In this document: positions 1-8,570 of the stretch, piece after piece
Layout of the letters: each line of letters begins with the position of its first letter
Position numbering within the stretch: position 1 is the first letter of the stretch
From: Symbiodinium natans
Lineage: Eukaryota > Sar > Dinophyceae > Suessiales > Symbiodiniaceae
Direction: 5' to 3'
Assembly (NCBI GenBank): GCA_905221605.1
Contig: CAJNDS010001513.1
Span: 335,001 to 355,000 of the forward strand
Length of the DNA: 20,000 nucleotides
Made by a program: the position numbers and the translations under genes
Notes under the pieces: model-generated
Seen by the model: the letters and a program-made list of their open reading frames with translations, nothing else
Databases searched by the model: none
What the model was told of the DNA's origin: nothing

Positions 1-62
1 TAAACTCTGTATTCTGTATGCCAAACTCACCTGCGCCCCTTGAGCCCTCAACCCTAAGCCAG

Positions 63-2042
63 ACAGCCCTGAACTCCCTCGGGGGGCCTGATGCACGCGA
101 CGGAGGCATGACGATGCGGCCCTGGCTGGCTTTTCAAGGGTAGAGTGAGTTCAGGGTTTAGGGTTTCGGATTTAGGGTGTCTAGGGTTTAGAGTTGATCC
201 TGGAACCCTCCAAGACCCTCAGAAGCCCCAAACCTCAGTATCCGATTCTTTCTTGCCTTCGGCGCCGGGCCCAGCGACGATGCCTTCCCCACGAAGCAGT
301 TGGGGTTCAGGCAGGTACCCAACTCAGCAATAATTAGGGGTGAAAGTTAGGGTTTAAGGTTCAGGGTTCAGGGTTTAGGGTTTAGGTTTGCTACGCCTGT
401 CATGCGCCAACTACATGTTGCTCTTTCAAAAAGGCCGAAACTCGCGACACGCCAGCACGGCACGCCAATAAAGAACGCATGAAATCCAAAGGTTAAAACA
501 TGTTAACAAATAGCTACGCTAATCCCTAAATTAAGCCCTAAACCCTAAACTTTGGTTTGGGGTTTAGGATTATGGGGTTTTCGCAAGCTCTCACTGCCCT
601 ACACGCCCTAAATCCGAAACCCTAAGCCGGATCCATATCTAAAGGGATTGCCTAAACCCTAAACCCTAAACCCTAAACCCTAAACCCTAAACCCTAAACC
701 CTAAACCCTAAACCCTAAACCCTAAACCCTAAACCCTAAACCCTAAACCAGCCTTGGGCGCGGGTGATGGAGCAGGCGCCTGGGGGCCCGGAAAACTTGC
801 CAGGAGAGTTCGATCTCAGGTTTGTGGCACCAGGGATATTTGGGTCTTGGGGCTTTAGGGGTCCGAGGGATTGAAGGGTTTAGGGTTCAGGGTTTGGGGT
901 TGAGGGGTCTAGGGGTGTAGGGGTTTAGGGCTCAGGGTTCAGGGTTTGGGGTTTCGGGATTTAAGGGTTTGGGGGTTTAAGGATTTGGGGTTTACAGGGG
1001 TTTAGGGGTTTGGGGCTTAAATGGCGTTTTGGGGGAGGGGTCGAAAGACCTCCTAAACCCCCTTCGACGCCTCATCATCGTCATGGGGTACAACCTGTTG
1101 CATTTTTGTCTATGGTCCCGTACCATCATAACCAACTATTTGTACTTCCGAATTCAGGCAGCTATGCCAATCCCCTACTACAAGAAACGCTCCAGGCTTT
1201 AATGCAGGAGTCTAGATAACTTCCGATATGTTCCCTTTAGAGCCCCCAATGACAAGCAGAAGAGAAAAGTACCCCAATAAGCACTACATTGAGCTTGTTC
1301 GTAAACCCTGGACCCTTATAGACCACAAAATCCCTGCACCCATAGCTCCTAAACCCTAAGCCCTGAGCCCTAAGCCCTAAGCCCTGAGCCCTAAACCCTA
1401 AGCCCTAAACCTTCACCCCCAACTGCCAGCGAAAGCGCCTTCAGCGAGGCCGGCGCGATAGCCTTCTGCGAGACACGCGAGTGGGTTTGGGGTTTGGGGC
1501 TTAGCGTCTGCTAGGGTTCTCCGAGGGTTCTCCTAGGGTTCTCCTAGGGTTCTGCTAGGGTTCTTGTAGGGCTTTCCTACGGTTTTTGCAGGGTTTTCCT
1601 AGCTTTTTGTAGGTAAAACGCTGTGCGCCGGGTTTCTAGGTTGCGATCTGCAGTGCTGTCGGGCTTGAATAAAGACTTCGTCTTTACGCGGTTGGGGGCT
1701 TGGATAGGGTTAGCCCTACACCCTCCTAAACCCTAAGCCCTAAGCCCTAAGCCCTAAGCCACAAACCCTAAACCCTAAACCTTAAACCCTAGAACTTTAG
1801 GAGGTTTCGGGTTTGGGAGGTTTGATCTCTAAGTCTCGAGGACCGACACCCACACCATGGAAGTCAACAAGGCGCAAGGGTTTAGGTTTTAGGGTTTAGG
1901 GTTTAGGGTTTAGGGTTTAGGGTTTAGGGTTTAGGGTTTAGGGTTTCGGAGCGAAGCACCCGTTTTTTTGTTCTCCAATCCCGGCTCCCCACAACAAGCT
2001 TCGGCTTTCGAGGCTTCTGAACCGAACACTCCTCGACGCTAA
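63..2042 (+). CDS. Gene 1: multi-exon gene, unknown function, introns built of TTTAGGG/CCCTAAA
   Basis: Proposed exons: 63-139, 275-314, 752-819, 1430-1484, 1834-1879, 1999-2042 (TAA stop). The lengths sum to 330 nt, or 110 codons with the stop, and phase is kept at all five junctions. The start is not seen, so the gene may begin left of the window. The protein is rich in Ala, Gly, Ser, Glu and Pro, with the recurring pair Ala-Phe (DDAFPTK, ESAFSEAGAIAF, ASAFEASEPNTPRR). I recognise no domain. Exon 2 follows a pyrimidine-rich stretch ending CCCAG; the last exon follows a long pyrimidine-rich tract (about 1965-1998). Donors include CAG/GTACCC at 314 and G/GTTTAGGG at 1879. Every intron carries G-rich repeat near its donor, and introns 2-4 carry C-rich repeat near the acceptor. 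Several of these islands are open in other frames too, so exon edges and even the frame of exon 5 are uncertain. Confidence 0.45.
651..749. repeat. CCCTAAA array, intron 2 of gene 1
   Basis: About 14 near-perfect units, ending ACCAG, the acceptor of the 752-819 exon. Degenerate TTTAGGG units at 335-392 lie after the donor of the same intron. The unique stretch 393-520 between them shows no coding frame I trust. Confidence 0.95.
843..1018. repeat. Degenerate TTTAGGG/TTTGGGG block
   Basis: G-rich units of 7 to 9 bases with many substitutions, directly after the donor at 819. The unique 1020-1330 that follows contains a 69-codon plus-strand frame without recognisable character, and the block 1348-1411 has CCCTAAG/CCCTGAG units before the acceptor at 1429. 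Confidence 0.85.
1485..1615. repeat. TTTGGGG followed by diverged TAGGGTTCTCC-type units
   Basis: After the donor GTTTGGGG come about seven diverged units of TAGGGTTCT plus 1-4 bases, a longer period than the heptamer. A 7-bp hairpin (TAAAGAC/GTCTTTA, 3-base loop) lies at 1668-1684, and CCCTAAG/CCCTAAA units at 1725-1792. Confidence 0.8.
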
Positions 2043-2112
2043 ACTTGAACCCTAAACCCTAAACCCTAAATCCTAAACCCTAAACCCTAAACCCTAAACC
2101 CTAAACCCTAAG
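1880..2112. repeat. TTTAGGG array (1880-1946) and CCCTAAA array (2046-2112)
   Basis: Opposed arrays flank the proposed last exon of gene 1. The second lies just past its stop. The stretch 2113-2270 beyond it holds no convincing frame. Confidence 0.95.
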
Positions 2113-2270
2113 CTTGAACCCAACGCCGTAACCCGAACCTACACTTTCAGCATTGCAGCATCACGCTCGCTACAAGCCCAATGCCAAGATCCCAAACCCT
2201 ACTCCCTTGCCCTAGTCTGGGACCTTAGGATCTAGGGTTTAGGGTCTAGGGCTTGGGGTTGTTGAGCGCT

Positions 2271-2829
2271 TCAAGGTTCTGCTAAAGCGGGTGCCTCCGT
2301 CACACGTCGGTCACCCGCGGCTCGCTTGGCCTGGAAGAGAGAAAAAGAGGGAGCGAGAGAGAGAGAGAGGGGCAGAGGCAGAGACGGAGACAGAGACAGA
2401 GAGAGAGAGAGAGAGCAGGAAAAAACAACTAAAGAGAAAAGAGCAACAGAAACATGGCACAAAAGACAAAGACATGTACCTGCGCAGAACGCAAACAGTG
2501 AGACTGCGCAACATCACCCCTGGCATCGTGGACCGGACACAAGATTCCAGCACATTCTGGAAAAAATGGATAAGATCGACTTTGGGGGGCCTTTTTGGGG
2601 CTTGTTGTGCAAACTCATTCATATGGTATCACATACAATGTCTATTCATTTCGTTTTTAGAGTTTCGGGTTTAGGGTTTAACCCTAAACCCTGAGCCCTG
2701 AGCCCTGAACCCTGAACCCTAAACCCTAAACCCTACCTAAACCTTTTCCTTTTGCATTTGGGGGAAGCCTCCAGCTGCTTCATCCGCGTCTTTGCCTCCT
2801 CGAAGAGCTCCTGGAAGCTCCTGGATTTC
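2271..2829 (-). CDS. Gene 2: basic, coiled-coil-like protein, 3' part with three exons
   Basis: Exons in transcript order: 2829-2743, 2600-2480, 2330-2271 (TGA stop), with phase conserved. The first follows TTTTCTAG, encodes a charged helical segment (FQELFEEAKTRMKQLEASPK) and ends AG/GTTTAGG at the edge of a telomere-like block. The second ends CAG/GTACATG. The final intron (2479-2331) is classical: the GA-rich microsatellite of the plus strand reads as a long CT tract ending CTCTCTTCCAG, followed by AKRAAGDRRVTEAPALAEP and a stop. The function is not recognised. Two further upstream exons fit by phase (3414-3339 and 3085-3040), but their flanking repeats have the opposite polarity to most introns here, and 3340-3414 is also open on the plus strand, so they are left out of the span. 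The 5' end is unknown. Confidence 0.55.
2340..2420. repeat. GA-rich microsatellite, CT tract of the gene 2 acceptor
   Basis: Imperfect GAGAGA and GACAGA repeats on the plus strand. On the coding (minus) strand this is an uninterrupted CT-rich tract ending CTTCCAG. Arg/Glu-rich plus-strand frames through it are products of the microsatellite. Confidence 0.9.
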
Positions 2830-3157
2830 CTAGAAAACCCTCGAATCTTTGAGGTTTGGGGTTTAGGGTTTAGGGTCTGTGTGGAGCACCCCTTCTCCAA
2901 ACCCTCGAAAAGCCCCAGAAAAACCTAGAGCGACCCTAGTAAAAGCCCGGTAAAACCCCGGAGAAACCCTGGAAACTCTGAGGTTCAGGGTTTGGGGTTT
3001 TGGGGGAAATTCTGAGGTTTAGGGTTTGGGGTTTGGGGCCTCGGGTAGCAAGCCCGGAGGCACGCCCCCGTTTCTGCCCTGGCTCCTACATCCAAGTTTA
3101 TAATTTCTGGCTTGGGGGTTTGGAGGGCTTGGGCTTGCCCTCAAACCCGCACAGGTG

Positions 3158-3530
3158 GTTTAGGTCTTGGGTTTAGGGTGTAGGGTTTAGGCTTTAGGGT
3201 TTAGGGTTTAGGGGTTTAGGGTTTACGGGTTGAGGGTGAGGGTTCAAGGGTTGAGGGTTTAAGGGTTAAGTTAAGGGTGTCTTAGGGGTTTAGGGTTGAG
3301 GGTTTAGGGTTAGGGTTTAGCGTTTAGGACAACTAGACCGGGGTCCTTGGCTTCGAGTCCTCCGGAGCCGATGCCTTCGGGACCTCCACGGGCGCGGATG
3401 CAATGGACCCCCAACTCGATTTAGGGTTTAGGGTTTAGGGTTTCGGGTTTAGGGTTTAGGGTTCAGGGTTTAGGGTTTAGGGTTTGGGGTTCAGGGTTCA
3501 GGGTTTAGGGTTTAGGGTTTACGGTTGAAC
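3158..3530. repeat. TTTAGGG blocks 3158-3330 and 3420-3530
   Basis: Two degenerate to regular blocks of the same orientation on either side of the island 3335-3415. The island is open on both strands (plus: ESSGADAFGTSTGADAM; minus: a Gly-rich frame ending LEAKDPG). Confidence 0.9.
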
Positions 3531-3674
3531 CCTCAAACCCCCTAAAGCCTAAAGCCATGAGAAGCCAAGAGCCCGCCAGCACGACACCCCAGATGCGGCG
3601 CACCATGTGTCCATCACTTGCCGGCTCTCATTCTGCTATCATGGGGAGTTGATTGAAAACAATACTGCGCATTT

Positions 3675-3692
3675 GGGGGGGGGGGGGGGGGG
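3675..3692. repeat. G18 homopolymer
   Basis: Eighteen G in a row beside the 13-bp hairpin at 3696-3732. Confidence 0.95.
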
Positions 3693-3695
3693 CAC

Positions 3696-3732
3696 CTTTC
3701 TATGACGAGCCCTCTTGCATCGTCATAGAAAG
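3696..3732. repeat. Perfect 13-bp inverted repeat, 11-base loop
   Basis: CTTTCTATGACGA (3696-3708) pairs with TCGTCATAGAAAG (3720-3732). Both flanks are non-telomeric. It may be a terminator-like or mobile-element foldback near the 3' end of gene 3. Confidence 0.85.
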
Positions 3733-3748
3733 AGCACAAGGGACAAAC

Positions 3749-4732
3749 TCATGGCAAACAATGGCCTCCCGAGTGGCTGGCGAACCGAAAGCGGTGAAGG
3801 GCTTCGTCGCAGGCGGGACCTGCCCAGTCGGAGTTTGATCAGCCCACAGATGACCCATGGCATACACTACCCCAAACGCACATGCTAAGTGCACACGATG
3901 ACCTTGCGACCCCCCCTAAACCCTAAAAAAAACCCAGACCCGAAACCCTAACCCCTTTTTTCCCTAAACCCTAAACTCTGAACCCTAAACCCTAAACCCT
4001 AAACCCTAAACCCTAAACCCTGAACCCTAAACCCTAAACCCTAAACCCTAAACCCTAAACCCCTAAACCCCTAAACCCCTAAACCCTAAACCCTGGTTTC
4101 CCCTAAACCCGAAACGCAAGTTGTAGTAATTGGAAGCCTTGGGCTTGGGTGGCGTGTAGATGGGCGCGTAGCGGGGCTTGCGTTGCGTGCCCGCCTGCCA
4201 GCTGAAGTGGGCACAGGAACCCTTCTTAGGCTTAGGGTTTAGGGTATAGGATTTAGGGTTTGGGGTTTAAAGTTTAGGGCCGGCTCAGGCAGATTTGGGG
4301 TTCAGTGTGACCTCAACAATCCTGTAGGCCCAAAGCGCAAGCCTACAAGCCCGGAAGCCTCAAGAAGCTAACCCGAAACCCTAAACCTCAAAACCCAACA
4401 CTAGGGTTTAGGGTTTAGGGTTTAGGGCTTAGGGTTTAGGATTTAGGGTTTAGGGTTTAGGGTTTTCAAACCCGAACGGCCTCTTCTGCGTGGGTGGGAC
4501 CATTGCCCGCGCCTGCCACATTGGCTGGTGGGTCTGGGCGGATGAAGGCTTCAGCAGAAGCCCCTCTTAACCTCTACAGAAGCCTCCAAAATCCGAACCC
4601 CAGGCCACCCCTACACGCCAAAACCTAGACTCTGAAGCCCTAAGACACCCAAAACCTTTCCAAAGGGTCAGGAGCCTGAAGGTGCGGGAACGGTCTCCTC
4701 TGGCTTGATCGCCCCAATCCTCACACTGTGGA

Positions 4733-4769
<37 letters not shown>

Positions 4770-4975
4770 TAGCGGGTTAGGGTTCGATCTATGCCAGCTG
4801 TAGGCGTGTGCCTGTGGGTTCAGGGACTCCTACCCTAAGCCCGAAAAACCCACCCTAAACCCTAAACCCTAAACCCGAAACCCTAAACCCTAAACCCTAA
4901 ACCCTAAACCCAAAGCGGTCACCTCCAAGGTTCTGTAGCTCTGCAGGAGCGGTTGCCACGAGGCATTCTAACCAT
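3749..4975 (-). CDS. Gene 3: five-exon gene for a small basic, proline-rich protein of unknown function
   Basis: Exons in transcript order: 4975-4923 (ATG chosen at 4975; a second in-frame ATG lies at 4966, and the frame stays open further upstream), 4725-4676, 4533-4472, 4224-4116, 3819-3749 (TGA). The total is 345 nt, 114 residues plus stop, with phase kept at all four junctions. Segments read like protein: VRIGAIKPEETVPAPS, PPANVAGAGNGPTHAEEAVR, and an aromatic/basic stretch in exon 4 (about 36 residues) with KPRYAPIYTPPKPKASNYYN. Exon 2 follows CTCTCCACAG, preceded on the sense strand by a run of 32 C. Its donor would be CAG/GCTCC, a GC donor. I recognise no domain family. The last exon is the weakest: it is open in all three frames, one running on to a TAG at 3700. 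Confidence 0.6.
3916..4093. repeat. CCCTAAA array, with CCCCTAAA variants
   Basis: Becomes regular from about 3963. On the sense strand of gene 3 it lies in intron 4, after the donor at 4115. Confidence 0.95.
4403..4464. repeat. TTTAGGG array in intron 3 of gene 3
   Basis: Eight to nine units. On the coding strand this is CCCTAAA lying close to the donor, an exception to the polarity seen elsewhere. A shorter TTTAGGG block at 4227-4290 abuts the acceptor. Confidence 0.92.
4735..4766. repeat. G32 homopolymer, C tract of a gene 3 acceptor
   Basis: 32 G on the plus strand, so 32 C on the coding strand, followed by CTCTCCACAG at the acceptor of exon 4725-4676. Confidence 0.9.
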
Positions 4976-5169
4976 CCGAGCAGACTTTTGTCGATGATCA
5001 GAAGTTGGGGGTTTCAGATGCAGGGTGGTCTCAGGCGGAAAAACCTAAACCCTAAACCCTAAACCCTAAACCCTAAACCCTAAACCCTAAACCCTAAACC
5101 CTAAACCCTAAACCCTAAACCCTAAACCCTAAACCCTAAACCCTAAACCCTATCCCTAAACCCTAAACC
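4853..5169. repeat. CCCTAAA arrays 4853-4911 and 5041-5169
   Basis: Two arrays in one orientation around the island 4913-5040. The first follows the donor of gene 3 exon 1 on the minus strand. The second, about 17 units, precedes the plus-strand acceptor at 5177 of gene 4. Confidence 0.95.
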
Positions 5170-8100
5170 CGTTCCAGCCCCTGGAGATGCTCAAGATGCT
5201 GCCCGCGCATGGAAAAATCTTCAAAGGTTCCTCCCTGCCCCTAGTGGGCTCGTCCGCCCTCAACCGTAGGGGTTGGCTCGGTTTCGGTGTGTTGTCCCTT
5301 GGGAGGATTCATGGGCTTTGACGTGAGGGATTGGAGGTTCGGAGCTGACGACTTGAAGGCAGTCGAGGTGTCGTGGTGGTTGAAGGTTCCGGGCTTGGTG
5401 TGTTTAGGGTTTAGAGTTTAGGGTTTAAGGTTTACGGTTTAGGGTTTAGGGTTTAGGGTTTAGAGTTTAGAGTTTAGAGTTTAGAGTTTAGAGTTTAGAG
5501 TTTAGAGTTTAGAGTTTAGAGTTTAGAGTTTAGAGTTTAGAGTTTAGAGTTTAGAGTTTAGAGTTTAGAGTTTAGAGTTTAGAGTTTAGAGTTTAGAGTT
5601 TAGAGCCGCTGCATGCAGCACAGCGGCGGCAGGCGTGCCTCACAGGAAGACCAAACCCGACTTGGCACGAATTGGGGCTGGGTGAGGGAAACTATGGGAC
5701 CCTTTGGGGGTTTAGGGCTTTGAGGTTTAGGGGCTGAGGGCTTCATGAGGGAGTTGGGATGTATGTAAGGCTTTGAGGAGTTCGGGTTCGGGATTAATTT
5801 TAGGGTTTAAGGAGTTCGGGTTCAGCATTGTCAGGTCCAGACGGCCAGATGTAGTGCCTTGAAGGGCTATATGAGAGGTCTCGAGGTGCCTAGTGCACAA
5901 ATTCCCTGTATAGAACTTGCTGAAGGCTCCGGCCTTAGCAATTTACGAAGAAGCTGTGACCAGCTAGCCCAGCGAAAAAAATTATGTTCAGGGTCTGGCT
6001 TCTTTTGATGCATTCGGGTGGGGGGTCCCACTGTCAAGATGCTTCCCGCTTCCGCCTTCATTCGCAGGGTGATGTCAGGTTTAGGGCTTTGTAGGGGTTA
6101 AATCGGGCTAGGCCCCCTAAATCCGTAAATGCCCACAGCTCCTAATTATTCTGGGATCTCATGGCCGTCACCTTCAAACCACGAAGCCCTAAAACCTAAA
6201 CCCCTAATGCCCTAAACCCTAATGCCCTAAACCCTAAACCCTGAACCCTAAACCCTGAACCCTGAACCCTGAACCCCAGTCCCAAAGCCTGCTTTTGGCG
6301 TGGCTGTGGGGGCTGTGCCGAGGACGCACGCCCCGAAAGCTTCTTCGCCTCTGCAGCAATTAACAGGGCAGAGTTGGGTTTAGGGTTTAGGGTTTAGGGT
6401 TTAGAGTTTAGAGTTTAGAGTTTAGGATTTAGGGTTTAGGGTTTAGGGTTTAGGGATTAGGGTGTAGGGTTTAGCGTGCAGGTTTTTGGGTTTAAGGTTT
6501 AGGGTTTAGGGTTTGGGGGTTTAAGGTTTAGGGTTTCGAGTTTAGGGTCCAGGGTTTAGGGTCTCGGGTTTAGGGTTTTAATGTGTAGGGTTTAGGGCTT
6601 GCGGCTTAGGACGAACGCTGCGTCCACAGACCACGTACACCCCCAACATCCCAAACAACAAAAACAACAAAACCATTCAAAGGCTCGCTGCAATGCCCTA
6701 CAAACCTGTATTCATGCAATAGGACATACGCACAATACTACTACAAATACAGAATAAGTAGCATTATCCAAATAATCGAATCAGCAACAGGTATAACTTA
6801 TACATATATATATATATATACTTAATCCCTGTTCCCCTAGGAAGAAAAACAGGATCCTTTTTGTTCATATATAAGAAAGCCCATAACCCAAAAAGTAAAA
6901 AGGATCCCTGACACTGATCGAGTATATACATCATAACATGCCCAAAGAGTGGTGCACCATCTCCGGACCCTAAACCCTACATCCACCTCGTGCAAGAAAC
7001 GATGGAAACGATCTACCTGCTGAACTTACATGGCTCCGCATCGCACATCCCCGCGACAAACTTGCCCCCCCAAAAAAAACTAATAAATAATATAACACAA
7101 CAAACATGCAACATCAGAAGATGCGATTGCTCTCTGTAGATGTCAGAGTTTTTGACCCCCAAACCCTCAACCCTAAACATTGCCCAAACCCTTCAACTAG
7201 ACCCTCAAACAGTAGGAAACCTAAAAACCCAACCTGAAACCCTAAACCCTAAACCCGAAACCCGAAACCGGAAACCCTAAACCGTAAACCCTAAACCCTA
7301 AACCCTAAACCCTAAGCCCTAAACCCTAAACCCTAAACCCTAAACCCTAAACCCTAAACCCTGCCAAGCGTCCATGGAGGGCTTCTGCAGCAAACGCCGC
7401 GGCGGCCGCTCTGGCTCCCTGGGTGCCACCACGCTCGTGTCCTCAAGCTGAGGGTTTAGGGTTTAGGGTTTAGGGTTTAGGGTTTAGGGTTTAGGGTTTG
7501 GGGTTTGGGGTTTGGGGTTTGGGGTTTGGGGTTTGGGGTTTGGGGTTTAGGGTGTAGGGTTTAGGGTTTAGGGTTTGGGGAAAGGCTTGTTAACGTTGAA
7601 AGGGTCTAGGGTTTGTAGGGTTTGGGTTTATAGGGTTTAGAGGGTTTATAGGGTGTATAGGGTTTAGAGGGTTTGTAGAGTTGGTAGGGTTTTCAGGGTA
7701 TATAGGGTTTAGAGGGCTTAGAGCTTTTCGGGGTTTCAGGTTTATACGGTTGAGGGTTTAGGGTTGAAAGGATTCATAGGTGGGTTGGCGGAGCTTTGTA
7801 GGGCTTAGATCTTTGTAGAGTTTAGAGGGTTTGCAAGCTCATAGGGTTTACAGGGCTACAAAAGACTTACAGGCTCGGTAGGGTTTGTAGGACTCACAGG
7901 GTTTATCCCCAAACCCTAAACCCTGCGCCCTAACACTCCAAAACCCTGAATCCCTACACCCTAAACCCTAACCCCTTGCCCCTGAACCCTAAGCGCTAAA
8001 ACGCTAAATCCTAAACCCCCTAAACCCCTAAACCCCTAAACCCCTAAACCCCTAAACCCCAAAACCCCTAAACCTCTAAACCCCTAAACCCCGAAACCCC

Positions 8101-8328
8101 TTAACCCCCAACTCCTAAACTCCTAAACCCCTAAACCCTAACCCCTAAGCCCCTAAACCCCTAAACCCCTAAACCTCTAAACCCCTAAACCCCTAAACCC
8201 CTAGACTCCTAAACTCCTACACCCCAAACCCTAATAAACCCTAAACCCCTAAATTTTTAAAACCCTCTGCCGGCCAAGAAGCCACCGGTGCCCCAATCGC
8301 TGACGGCTCGTGCCTGGCCAGGGCGTAG
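5018..8328 (+). CDS. Gene 4: six-exon gene of unknown function with a short Cys-rich segment
   Basis: Proposed exons: 5018-5024 (ATG, speculative), 5178-5226, 5604-5681, 6280-6377, 7391-7453, 8279-8328 (TAG). The sum is 345 nt, 114 residues plus stop, with phase agreement throughout. Exon 2 encodes DAQDAARAWKNLQ, exon 3 an Ala-rich piece ending KPDLARIGAG, exon 4 a piece with ACFWRGCGGCAEDARPESFF (cysteines at spacings 4 and 3), exon 5 a poly-Ala stretch. Donors are AG/GTTCC, GG/GTGAGG, G/GTTTAGGG and G/GTTTAGGG. Introns 3, 4 and 5 show G-rich repeat after the donor and C-rich repeat before the acceptor. Intron 2 is an exception: a TTTAGAG array runs into the acceptor, whose AG belongs to the repeat. 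The last exon competes with a minus-strand reading of the same island. No family recognised. Confidence 0.45.
5400..5604. repeat. TTTAGGG turning into a homogeneous TTTAGAG array
   Basis: After about eight TTTAGGG-type units come about 21 near-identical TTTAGAG units (about 5458-5604). The single G to A change is fixed through the run, so the variant was amplified locally. The last TTTAG forms the acceptor of gene 4 exon 3. Confidence 0.95.
5867..6061 (-). CDS. Weak 64-codon ORF inside an intron of gene 4
   Basis: ATG to TAG on the strand opposite gene 4, lying in its proposed intron 3. The composition is acceptable (KKPDPEHNFFRWASWSQLLR), but there is no domain, repeat pattern or clear splice context. 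Possibly chance. Confidence 0.18.
   Translation of the reverse strand: MKAEAGSILTVGPPTRMHQKKPDPEHNFFRWASWSQLLRKLLRPEPSASSIQGICALGTSRPLI
6185..6610. repeat. CCCTAAA/CCCTGAA block (6185-6278) and TTTAGGG block (6376-6600)
   Basis: Opposed blocks flank gene 4 exon 6280-6377. The second includes three TTTAGAG units, and its later units are degenerate. Confidence 0.92.
6640..7150. other. AT-rich unique intronic stretch with TA repeat and 11-bp inverted repeat
   Basis: Lies within intron 4 of gene 4. It contains a (TA)n run around 6803-6820 and an inverted repeat GGATCCTTTTT (6852-6862) with AAAAAGGATCC (6897-6907). No coding frame or structured RNA recognised. Confidence 0.7.
7235..7363. repeat. 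CCCTAAA array with CCCGAAA variants
   Basis: About 18 units before the acceptor at 7390 of gene 4. Confidence 0.95.
7450..7580. repeat. TTTAGGG array with internal TTTGGGG block
   Basis: Seven TTTAGGG units, then about eight uniform TTTGGGG units (about 7497-7552), then TTTAGGG again: a second case of a variant amplified inside an array. From 7600 to 7900 the sequence decays into TTTATAGGG and TTTAGAGGG derivatives. Confidence 0.95.
7903..8250. repeat. CCCTAAA and CCCCTAAA (8-mer) block
   Basis: Mostly the octamer CCCCTAAA with point variants, before the proposed acceptor at 8278. The octamer equals the Chlamydomonas telomere unit, but here it is plainly a local derivative of the heptamer. 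Confidence 0.9.
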
Positions 8329-8570
8329 CCAAACGGATCACCTGAACCAGCCGAGCTCTTGGGGGTATTAGGGTTTAGGGTTTTATAGGGTTTAGGGTTA
8401 AGGGCCCTGAACCAGCATGGCAGGGTTTTGGGATTTTGGGGTTTAGGGTTCAAGGTGTTTAGGGTTTTTGGGTTTAGGGTGGGTGTGGGGTGCTTGTAGG
8501 GTTCAGCAGGTTTAGGGCTTGGGGCATAGGATTCGGGAATGTTTAGTTTAGGGTGTTTAGGGTCTGGGAT

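Noticed and set aside
1010-1219. 69-codon plus-strand ORF as a separate gene
   Set aside because: Its start lies in degenerate repeat, it has no domain, and it falls in an intron of gene 1.
2291-2694. Arg/Glu-rich plus-strand ORFs
   Set aside because: They come from the GA microsatellite, which reads much better as the CT tract of a minus-strand acceptor, with clean exons on either side.
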